NCBI GenBank assembly: GCA_902549785.1
Contig: CACCWT010000015.1
Span: 1-17,669, forward strand
DNA: 17,669 bases
From: an uncultured Pelagibacteraceae bacterium
GTDB taxonomy: Bacteria > Pseudomonadota > Alphaproteobacteria > Pelagibacterales > Pelagibacteraceae
Direction: 5' to 3'
Part shown: one piece after another, positions 7,591 to 14,199 of the stretch
Position numbering within the stretch: position 1 is the stretch's first letter
How the letters are laid out: every line of letters begins with the position of its first letter
Notes under the pieces: model-generated
What the model saw: only the letters and a program-made list of their open reading frames with translations
Told to the model about the DNA's origin: nothing
The model's database searches: none
Position numbers and translations under genes: made by a program

Positions 7591-7981
7591 TAGTCATAAA
7601 ATCAATTCTAACTGTGTCTTCCTCGTATGTATTTTGATCTCTTGGATTTTTACTAACAACTAATATTTCTGTTTCTTCAGTATAATACATTGCATGGTCT
7701 ATCATTGGGCCAGTAAATAATAAATTTCCTTTTGTTATTATTTTTTTATTTATTTTTTCTTTAGAATTTGTTTTTTTGAAATAATATTCAAATGATCCTT
7801 TGATAACATATATAAAATGCCAATCCGACTTATGATAATGGTTTGCCCTCCAACTATTTTTTTTTGAAAGAATGATAGATGCACTTTTCATTTCTAAGTC
7901 ACATATTGGTTGTATGTGTCCTCTATCGTCAATAAAACCTTCAGGTAACTGGATCAAATCTTTGTTTAAATACTTATTCAT
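7574..7981 (-). CDS. Cupin protein, nucleotide-sugar 3,5-epimerase/isomerase-like
   Basis: This is a 135-residue single cupin domain. FIDDRGHIQPI (about 16-26) resembles the DxRG opening of RmlC-like sugar epimerases. Cupin motif 1 is NHYHKSDWHFIYVIKGSFEYYF (split here as NHYHKSDWHF and IYVIKGSFEYYF), with histidines 48 and 50 as probable metal or catalytic residues. Motif 2 is GPMIDHAMYY, with histidine 96. Related single-domain cupins act on dTDP-4-keto-6-deoxy sugars as epimerases or ketoisomerases (RmlC, FdtA and WxcM types). It lies directly upstream of the C-methyltransferase gene and overlaps it, which suggests both act on the same keto sugar. The exact reaction cannot be chosen from sequence alone. 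The first gene of this two-gene unit, it faces the methyltransferase at 8058 across a 76-base divergent gap. Confidence 0.7.
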   Translation of the reverse strand: MNKYLNKDLIQLPEGFIDDRGHIQPICDLEMKSASIILSKKNSWRANHYHKSDWHFIYVIKGSFEYYFKKTNSKEKINKKIITKGNLLFTGPMIDHAMYYTEETEILVVSKNPRDQNTYEEDTVRIDFMTNENRF

Positions 7982-8021
7982 AATTAGATAAAATATATAT
8001 TTATTAATACTTAAATAAACA

Positions 8022-8040
8022 TTTATTTTACGAAAATAAA
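8022..8040. repeat. Short perfect inverted repeat in a divergent gap
   Basis: TTTATTTT and AAAATAAA are exact inverted repeats around a three-base ACG centre, in the 76-base gap between the cupin and methyltransferase starts. It could be an operator. TAAAAT at 8037-8042 is a possible -10 for the plus-strand gene and overlaps the right arm. A chance occurrence in such A+T-rich DNA is quite possible. Confidence 0.25.
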
Positions 8041-8057
8041 ATGTAAATTCACGACAT

Positions 8058-8642
8058 ATGGATAATGAAAATTATACCAATTCCTATAATATTTTAGATA
8101 AATTTATTGCTAGTTTTAGATTAAAGGAAATGAAAAAAAATGTTTCTCTTGAAGGCAAGAATGTAATAGATTTTGGTTGCGGTTCAGACTTTACAAAACT
8201 TACAAATATTTACAGCGAATGTAAAAAAATAACAGCTATCGATAAAACAGAAAATGACTTTAAAAAAAAAAATTTAAATTATATTAATTATGATAATGAC
8301 TTAAATTTATTAGATGAAAAAGTTGAAAATAATTTTTATGATATAATAATTTTAACAGCAGTTATTGAGCACTTAGATAATCCAGAAATAATTTTAAATA
8401 TTTTAAAAAAAAAACTTATAAATAATGGTATTATATTCTTAACTGCCCCAAGTTGGAAATCTAAACCAATATTAGAGTTTCTTGCATATAAATTAAAAAT
8501 TATAAATGAACATCTTATTAGAGAACACAAAAGATACTACGATTTAGAGGAATATAAAAAATTATCAAAATTGATTAATTTAAAAATAAAAAAATTTTAT
8601 TTTTTTCAGTTTGGTATGAATACTGTTTGTATCCTTAATTAA
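8058..8642 (+). CDS. Class I SAM-dependent methyltransferase (Methyltransf_11-like)
   Basis: The 194-residue cytoplasmic protein has KNVIDFGCGSDF (34-45) as SAM motif I, an acidic end of strand 2 at ITAIDKTEND (about 58-67), and YDIIILTAVIEHLDNP with the EHL motif typical of Methyltransf_11 enzymes. NNGIIFLTAPSWKS follows as the post-motif strand. Then INEHLIREHKRYYDLEEYKKL resembles the LREHKRYY segment seen in sugar or lipid-linked methyltransferases of polysaccharide clusters. The substrate is unknown; a glycan or nucleotide sugar is likely from context. It is transcribed alone: divergent from the cupin gene and convergent with the TylF-like gene, with which it shares a palindromic TTAA where both stop codons overlap. 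An A11 tract (8262-8272) lies in frame. Confidence 0.8.
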   Translation: MDNENYTNSYNILDKFIASFRLKEMKKNVSLEGKNVIDFGCGSDFTKLTNIYSECKKITAIDKTENDFKKKNLNYINYDNDLNLLDEKVENNFYDIIILTAVIEHLDNPEIILNILKKKLINNGIIFLTAPSWKSKPILEFLAYKLKIINEHLIREHKRYYDLEEYKKLSKLINLKIKKFYFFQFGMNTVCILN

Positions 8643-9394
8643 ACTTTTATTTGTAATCTTTCTTTTCTACATGTTCTAACTAAAACTGGATTTATTTTTC
8701 TAGTCTCAAAAAACTTTTTACAAGCTTCATAGTGTCCCTTCCAGTGCCCATAATCATCATGAATAATGTATCCATTCTTATTTACTCGATCATAAAGAGC
8801 CTCGAGTATTGAAATTGTACTGTCATAAAAATCTGTATCTAATCTTAACAATGCAATATTTTCTTGAATAGAATTCTTAAGTTTTTCTGTGTTTCTTACA
8901 TCTATTTTTACAAATTTTATGTTATCTAAAGGATAATCAGTATTAATTATATTTTTTTTAACTTCTTTTATGGTTCCAAGCATATCATTTTTATTCATTT
9001 TACTGCCATCAACAACTTGGTAATCTAATTCAGAAGGTTCGGTCATTCCTTCGAATGTATCGATAAGATAAATATTTCTATTTTTCACATTTAGATATTT
9101 TAAAGTCTCTAAAAAAATACTAATCTTTTCACCTTTAAATACACCACACTCAACAAAACATCCTTGAAGATTTTGATTTATTATATTTTTGGTTGTTATA
9201 AAAGCTGTATAATTAGTTTCAGTTACACAATTGTGTTTATATATTTTTTCAATTTTATCACAAATTTTTAAAAATTCTTTGTCAAGATATGGTTCATCTT
9301 TAAAGTAATCTACTTTTTTGTTTACTTTTCTAATTTGATAACCAGTAAGTTTAACTAAAGTTTTATTTATTGATTTTTTTAAATTGTAAAACAT
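8639..9394 (-). CDS. TylF/MycF-like O-methyltransferase
   Basis: The 251-residue protein has GCFVECGVFKGEK (78-90), the SAM-binding start of the TylF family, then IYLIDTFEGMTEP (108-120). LLRLDTDFYDST (182-193) and YIIHDDYGHWKGHYEAC (209-225) supply the aspartates that bind a divalent metal in MycF/TylF. Known members O-methylate deoxysugar hydroxyls, on macrolides in the characterised cases; relatives are common in surface-polysaccharide clusters. The N-terminal region (KKSINKTLVKLTGYQIRK) is amphipathic and basic and may associate with the membrane or lipid-linked substrate. It lies 19 bases downstream of the SDR gene on the same strand, so it is likely in one operon with it. The family call is firm; the sugar substrate is not known. 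Confidence 0.88.
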   Translation of the reverse strand: MFYNLKKSINKTLVKLTGYQIRKVNKKVDYFKDEPYLDKEFLKICDKIEKIYKHNCVTETNYTAFITTKNIINQNLQGCFVECGVFKGEKISIFLETLKYLNVKNRNIYLIDTFEGMTEPSELDYQVVDGSKMNKNDMLGTIKEVKKNIINTDYPLDNIKFVKIDVRNTEKLKNSIQENIALLRLDTDFYDSTISILEALYDRVNKNGYIIHDDYGHWKGHYEACKKFFETRKINPVLVRTCRKERLQIKV

Positions 9395-9413
9395 ATTTTA
9401 AAGTCTTGATTAA

Positions 9414-10403
9414 TTATTTACTTGTATTCTTGCTAAAAAATTTTTTATAAAACAAAACTCTTATATTTTTTTTATTTTTTACTGTTTTATTTGATATCAT
9501 TTTTTTTTTCAAATTATTTATCTCTTTACTAAAGTCTGCAAACCTAAAATTTTTAAAATATTTTTTAAAAACTTTACTTCCAACTTTATAATTTCTTTTG
9601 TCAAAGTTTTTATTGTTAAAGATAGTAATATTACGACTTGATGGTAAAACTTTAAGTATTTCATTTAATATTTCTTTAATAGTTGAGTTAAATGCAACTA
9701 AATTACATTTAAATGATGGTAATTTTTTTTTAGCTAAAATTAGATTATAAATTTTACATATATCATTCACTGAGATAAAGGGTCTCCATTGTCTACCATC
9801 ACCATCAACTATTATTTTTTTTCCTTTAATTAAATTATAAACGTAAATATTTATTACAAGATCTAATCTCATTGAGTTTGAAAAACCAAATAAAGTGGAA
9901 TTTCTTAAAATGTTTACCTTAAAATTTTTTGATCTTAGTTGAAATATCTTATTTTCTGCAGATAAATTTGCTTTAGCATAAGTACTAACAGGTCTTTTAA
10001 CACTATTTTCATACACAACACTATCATTACGTCCAAATACTGAACATGTTGAGTTGAATATATATCTTTTTACTTTAGCTAACTTTGCAATTCTAGCAAA
10101 ATTAACTCTTGCTTTATAATTTATTTCCCATGTTCTATCAGGATTTATTTCCGATGCTGGGTCGTTAGGAATTCCATTTAAATCACAAACGTAATCAATG
10201 TTGAAAAAATCTGTTATATTTACATCTTTGATATTTTTTTTTTTAAAACTTAGATTTTTATGGTTAAATATTTTTTTTTTATTTTTAATCATCCAAGGAA
10301 AATTAAAATTGTCGAAAACAACTACTTTATATTTTTTAAGTAAAAATTTGGTCAATTCAGTTCCTAAGTAACCAGCTCCACCAGAGATAAGAATTGTTTT
10401 CAT
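9414..10403 (-). CDS. Extended SDR NAD-dependent epimerase/dehydratase
   Basis: The 329-residue protein has the N-terminal Rossmann loop SGGAGYLG (7-14), DNFNFPW after strand 2, and the substrate-side region GIPNDPASEINPDRTWEIN (78-95). It also has FNSTCSVFG (116-124), VDGDGRQWRPFISVNDIC in the C-terminal part (seen as GDGRQWRPF and VNDIC), and a basic tail. These place it in the extended short-chain dehydrogenases that epimerise, dehydrate or reduce nucleotide sugars. The active-site tyrosine is Tyr142 in STYAKANLSAE; the residue expected to be lysine (YxxxK) is Asn146, encoded by AAT at 9966-9968. That substitution may reduce activity or mark a distinct subfamily. It heads a two-gene unit with the TylF-like methyltransferase, behind a 91-base divergent gap. 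Confidence 0.85.
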   Translation of the reverse strand: MKTILISGGAGYLGTELTKFLLKKYKVVVFDNFNFPWMIKNKKKIFNHKNLSFKKKNIKDVNITDFFNIDYVCDLNGIPNDPASEINPDRTWEINYKARVNFARIAKLAKVKRYIFNSTCSVFGRNDSVVYENSVKRPVSTYAKANLSAENKIFQLRSKNFKVNILRNSTLFGFSNSMRLDLVINIYVYNLIKGKKIIVDGDGRQWRPFISVNDICKIYNLILAKKKLPSFKCNLVAFNSTIKEILNEILKVLPSSRNITIFNNKNFDKRNYKVGSKVFKKYFKNFRFADFSKEINNLKKKMISNKTVKNKKNIRVLFYKKFFSKNTSK

Positions 10404-10494
10404 ATTTTAATTTTATATCATAAAAATTTTTAAAATAATGAACTTATATATTTTAAATTTTACTTAATTTTTAGATAAGTTATAAATAAATTAA
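10404..10494. other. Divergent intergenic gap between the SDR and GT-C-like genes
   Basis: This 91-base, almost purely A/T spacer must contain or border the promoters of both flanking genes. TATAAA at 10481-10486 is nearest to the plus-strand ATG but sits too close (nine bases) for a normal leader unless transcription is nearly leaderless. No clear operator, terminator or RNA is visible. Confidence 0.4.
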
Positions 10495-12243
10495 ATGAGC
10501 TATTTTTTTTTTATACTAATTACATTAGGCTTATATTCATATTCAAAAAGAATTAATACATATTTTTTCAAAAATGAAAATGATCTTTTGATTAATTTAT
10601 TCATTTTTACTTTTTTTTTTTGTTTAATTTATTTAATTGTATCCTATTCGTTTATTATTGGTTTTAATAATAAAAATGTTGCCTATTTTATTCTTTTAAT
10701 TTTAATAGGAATTTTTTTTCTTGAAATAAATCAAATTAAATCTTTAATAAAAAACTTACAACTAAAGTTTATTAGTTCGGATTTAAAAATTATTTATATA
10801 ATTTTATTTTTCTTTTTTTTAATAAGTTTGCAACCTGTAGCGGACGAGGATAGTTTAAGATACCATTTAGAAATTGGAAAAAAAATTAATGATAAGACCT
10901 TTTATGAAAATATTTGGTTTGACTATATTTTAATCGGTGCTCACGAATTTATTAACTCTTTTAGTTTAAATTTTAATTTAGAGAATATTTCGAGTTTAAC
11001 GAACTTTTTATATCTATTTTTTTCAATTGTTGCGAATATTTATATTTTAAAAAAATATAAGACAGGTTCAGGACTAAAAAGTGGACTTATACTCTTATCC
11101 TGTCCGTATTTGATTGCATTAGTTTCAAGTCAAAAATTTTATTTTTTACCATGCTTTGTTGTTAGCTACTCTATTGCTTACTTATTTTTGGAGAAACACT
11201 TAAATAAAAATGTATGTTATTTAATTATTATATCAAATATTTTTTGTGTAGTTATAAAACCAACATTTTTCCCATATTTAATTTTAATTTTTTTCTGGAT
11301 TTTTGTGACTCAAAAAAGTTTAAAAAATAAAATTTTATTAATATTTTTAAGTTTATTTTTTGGAATAGTTCTTTATTTTCCTATTTTTTATATAAAAAAT
11401 AAAATTTTTGGTGATCCTTTTATACCCTACTTTTCTATCAACTCTGAAAATTATTTATGGTATAGTGAATTTAGTGCTTACCTAAGAGGTTTTGCTTTAG
11501 ATATAAGTGATAAAATAGATAATCCTATTTACAAACTTATTTTATTACCCTTAAAACTAATTTTACCATTACAATTTTCAGATGTTTTTAGAGTTCTAGG
11601 TGTTAGTATACTATTTGTTTTCACAATTAGATATGAACACCACAAAAAAATTATATTTTTAATAATTTTTTTTATAATTTCAGTTTTAGTCTTGAACAAC
11701 TATTCAATTAGATGGTTTTTACCCTTAATAATATTCATAACTATCTTTGCTAACATTGACAAAAATTTAATTTTAAAGAAAGTTTTAATTATACAACTAT
11801 TTTTTGTTTGCAGTGTTATTGTACCAATGGGAATATTTATATTTTCATCAAAAATTGGTATTGTTCATAAAAATTTAATTTTGGACAAAATTTTTCCATC
11901 TCATTTATTAATTTCAGACATAAATAAAAATTATCCAAATCAAAAAATTTTTACTAATCTAAATTATTTTTATTATTTTGATAATGATATTCCAGTTTAT
12001 TTTCCAGAAATAGTTAAAAAGTTTGATACAGATTATTTTAGAAGAAATGAAATTGATACTAAACTTATATTATGGCCAGATGTGACTTCAGACGATGATA
12101 GCATTAACTCATTTGTTGAAAGAAATTTGAAATGTAAAAACTTAACAAGAATCAAAAAATATGAAAGTATAGGTATTGGTCGTTTTTTTACATTACATGA
12201 CAAAAATAGTATGGATTTTATTTTATATAAAATTGATTGTTAA
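10495..12243 (+). CDS. Large polytopic GT-C-like membrane protein with periplasmic tail
   Basis: The 582-residue protein has about twelve hydrophobic helices up to roughly residue 470, then a polar C-terminal domain of about 110 residues. After the third to fourth helix comes LQPVADEDSLRYHLEIGKK (112-130): an acidic cluster (Asp117, Glu118, Asp119) followed by LRYH. That is the pattern of GT-C-type proteins in which an acidic residue in the first periplasmic loop is catalytic and the sugar donor is polyprenyl-linked. The C-terminal tail (IFTNLNYFYYFDND, WPDVTSDDDS) is probably periplasmic. The gene stands alone on the plus strand and shares a TTAA stop overlap with the convergent DPM1-like GT2 gene, a plausible partner that would make its donor. 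I infer sugar transfer in the periplasm; the precise family is not identified. Confidence 0.55.
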   Translation: MSYFFFILITLGLYSYSKRINTYFFKNENDLLINLFIFTFFFCLIYLIVSYSFIIGFNNKNVAYFILLILIGIFFLEINQIKSLIKNLQLKFISSDLKIIYIILFFFFLISLQPVADEDSLRYHLEIGKKINDKTFYENIWFDYILIGAHEFINSFSLNFNLENISSLTNFLYLFFSIVANIYILKKYKTGSGLKSGLILLSCPYLIALVSSQKFYFLPCFVVSYSIAYLFLEKHLNKNVCYLIIISNIFCVVIKPTFFPYLILIFFWIFVTQKSLKNKILLIFLSLFFGIVLYFPIFYIKNKIFGDPFIPYFSINSENYLWYSEFSAYLRGFALDISDKIDNPIYKLILLPLKLILPLQFSDVFRVLGVSILFVFTIRYEHHKKIIFLIIFFIISVLVLNNYSIRWFLPLIIFITIFANIDKNLILKKVLIIQLFFVCSVIVPMGIFIFSSKIGIVHKNLILDKIFPSHLLISDINKNYPNQKIFTNLNYFYYFDNDIPVYFPEIVKKFDTDYFRRNEIDTKLILWPDVTSDDDSINSFVERNLKCKNLTRIKKYESIGIGRFFTLHDKNSMDFILYKIDC

Positions 12244-12935
12244 TTTTTTTGGAATGTATACTTTAAAATACATATCAAAGCCTTAATTGCATCAGAGAAT
12301 TTAATTTTCTTTCCTTCTTTATAAGACCTACCATAATAAGATATTGGTACTTCGTAGAAAATAGCTTTTTCTTTACACAGTTTAATTGTAATTTCGGGCT
12401 CAATACCAAATCCATCTTCTTTTAAATTAATTTTTTTTATTATATCTTTCTTAAAAACTTTATAGCCTGTCTCCATGTCTGTAAAATTCATATTCATAAG
12501 TATATTTGTTAATAAAGTTAATAATTTATTAGCAAGGTAGTGCCAAAAAAAATGTACCCTTACAGATTGTCCACCTAAAAATCTTGATCCAAATACCACA
12601 TCAGCATTTGACTCTATAATTGGTTTAATTAATTTACTATAATCTTTTGGATCATACTCTAAATCTGCATCTTGTATTATTAAAATATCATTTTCAGCAG
12701 CTTTTATTCCTGATCTAAGACCTGCACCTTTTCCTAAATTTTTAGAATGTCTTATTAATTTTATATTTTGGTTAGTTAACTGATATTTTTCAATCAATTC
12801 TAAAGTTCCATCTGATGAATAATCGTCAACAATTATTATTTCTTTTTCAAACTCATCAAAATAATTTACTTTTTTTAATACAGTTAAAATTGTATTTACC
12901 TCGTTATATACAGGAATAATAATTGAAATTTTCAT
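12240..12935 (-). CDS. DPM1-like GT2 glycosyltransferase (polyprenyl-phosphate sugar synthase)
   Basis: The 231-residue soluble protein has ISIIIPVYNEV (3-13), EIIIVDDYSSDGT (32-44), NLGKGAGLRSG (67-77) and IIQDADLEYDPKDY (87-100), with the DAD metal and nucleotide site. FGSRFLGG and DMETGYKVFKK follow, and the C-terminus reads ISYYGRSYKEGKKIKFSDAI. This is the canonical dolichol/polyprenyl-phosphate mannose or glucose synthase pattern. It lacks the C-terminal membrane helices of some GtrB-type enzymes. Eight bases upstream of its ATG ends the remnant of a ligase-type gene on the same strand, so it was probably the downstream gene of an operon that has been cut. It is closer to the family consensus than the homologue at 5625-6329. 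Confidence 0.88.
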   Translation of the reverse strand: MKISIIIPVYNEVNTILTVLKKVNYFDEFEKEIIIVDDYSSDGTLELIEKYQLTNQNIKLIRHSKNLGKGAGLRSGIKAAENDILIIQDADLEYDPKDYSKLIKPIIESNADVVFGSRFLGGQSVRVHFFWHYLANKLLTLLTNILMNMNFTDMETGYKVFKKDIIKKINLKEDGFGIEPEITIKLCKEKAIFYEVPISYYGRSYKEGKKIKFSDAIKALICILKYTFQKN

Positions 12936-12943
12936 TAAATATC

Positions 12944-13042
12944 TTAATTGTTAAATTTTTTTCTAAAACTAAAAAATAAAGCGAAAAATATCCAATAAAA
13001 TATACCATTCCAAGTCGAAAAAATTGACCCTGTAGTCTGTTG
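12944..13042 (-). pseudogene. C-terminal remnant of a second O-antigen ligase/polymerase-family gene
   Basis: The minus strand reads QTTGSIFSTWNGIFYW and then a hydrophobic helix ending FRKKFNN and a TAA (complement of 12944-12946). The motif TTGSIFSTW aligns position by position with PSGNFFNNW, the C-terminal motif of the ligase-family protein encoded on the opposite strand at 14110-14136. The fragment has two tryptophans and three glycines, unlike random A+T-rich translation, and ends eight bases before the GT2 start, as expected for an operon neighbour. Upstream of about 13040 the frame loses all resemblance and reaches a stop. I take it as the last 30-odd codons of a gene whose remainder was lost at a recombination or assembly junction. 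It is short, so the call is moderate. Confidence 0.5.
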
Positions 13043-14199
13043 TTTTTGGACCTGCTTTAATTGAGATTACAATTTTTTTTTCTTCAATCTTTTTTTTTTA
13101 TTTCATAATTCATAAGAATTTTTCTTTACCGATTAATTATCTTAATAAAAACTTTTTAATTATTTCTATTTTTATTTTAATTTGTATTACATCATCGTTA
13201 TTATCTGAAAATATATTACACTCGCTTAAATCATCATTTTTTTCTATAAGATTTATATTTTATTTTTTTGTAATTCTTTTTTTGTTAAAAAATTCAATTA
13301 CAGTTGGTAAACTTTTTCTTTATACCGCGCTAACATTTTTTCTAATTTGTCTAACAGATGGTATTGTTCAAATTTTATTTGGGAAGAATCTTTTTTTATA
13401 TCCTGCAAATTTTAATAAAATTACTGGATTATTTTTTGAAGAAAAAAAACTTGGAAGGTATATAGTTTCTTTGTCCCCTATTTTAGTTGGTCTTTATATA
13501 TTTTTTTCAAATCGGAAAATAAAACAAAAAATTTATATATCTTTTATATTTTTGAATATTGCTTTTATTATAACACTATTTACTTCCGAAAGAGTTTCTA
13601 TGTTTTACTCTGCATTTACAATTTTAATTATATGTATTTTTGGATCAAAATTTGATAAAAAATTCTTACTTTATTTTTTAATACCAATTATATTATTGGG
13701 AATAGTCTATAAGACAAATTTAAGTAATTTTCAGATTCTTGTAGAAAATACTTTTAAACAGATTACCAATAATAAAACCGAATTTTCTTATCCTTCTAAG
13801 CAACATAGGGCTTTTATTTTTACAAGCATTGAACTTTTCAAAAAAAACCCAATTATCGGTGTTGGACCTAACAATTACAGAAATACTTGTGGAGAAATAC
13901 GCATGAAAGAAGAAATTAATTGTTCCACACATCCTCATAATATTTTCTTTCAATTATTAAGTGAGACAGGTATCTTGGGAGTTACAATATATATCTATTT
14001 TTTAATTACTATAATTTCGAAATTAGTAAAATTTATTTTTAATAAAAAATTTAGAGAAATAAGTATTTTCTGTTTATTGCCAGTAATATATTTTTTAAAT
14101 CCATTTTTACCCTCAGGAAATTTTTTTAATAACTGGTTTATGGCAATTGGGACTTTTGGTGTACCATTTTACTTTTATATGAATGATAAAAAATATTAA
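13036..14199 (+). CDS. O-antigen ligase/polymerase-family membrane protein, 5'-truncated
   Basis: The frame is open from 13036 after an in-frame TAG at 13033, and its translation is protein-like from the first codons: VVFGPALIEITIFF, then further hydrophobic helices. No ATG, GTG or TTG occurs in frame until a TTG at 13282, in the middle of a helix, so the natural start is missing. Downstream, FKKNPIIGVGPNNYR and STHPHNIFFQLLSETGILG (His-Pro-His-Asn at 13930-13941) are the hallmark arginine-loop and histidine motifs of the WaaL/Wzy superfamily, and PSGNFFNNW closes the protein. The family polymerises O-units or ligates them to lipid A-core. The gene abuts an oppositely oriented remnant of the same family and overlaps the flippase gene by 17 bases. 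It may be non-functional, or translated from 13282 or from a rare ATT start. Confidence 0.75.
   Translation, partial: SVVFGPALIEITIFFSSIFFFYFIIHKNFSLPINYLNKNFLIISIFILICITSSLLSENILHSLKSSFFSIRFIFYFFVILFLLKNSITVGKLFLYTALTFFLICLTDGIVQILFGKNLFLYPANFNKITGLFFEEKKLGRYIVSLSPILVGLYIFFSNRKIKQKIYISFIFLNIAFIITLFTSERVSMFYSAFTILIICIFGSKFDKKFLLYFLIPIILLGIVYKTNLSNFQILVENTFKQITNNKTEFSYPSKQHRAFIFTSIELFKKNPIIGVGPNNYRNTCGEIRMKEEINCSTHPHNIFFQLLSETGILGVTIYIYFLITIISKLVKFIFNKKFREISIFCLLPVIYFLNPFLPSGNFFNNWFMAIGTFGVPFYFYMNDKKY

Noticed and set aside
8336..8530. Open frame of 64 codons on the minus strand
   Set aside because: It lies wholly antisense to the methyltransferase at 8058-8642, which has clear SAM motifs, and its translation has no recognisable features.
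12950..13040. Alternative minus-strand frame reading GQFFRLGMVYFIGYFSLYF
   Set aside because: It runs into the GT2 gene out of frame and lacks any family motif, whereas the frame with TTGSIFSTW matches a motif of the neighbouring ligase and ends just before the GT2 start.
13720..13953. Open frame of 77 codons on the minus strand
   Set aside because: It is antisense to the region of the ligase-family gene that encodes the HPHN motif, with no independent support.
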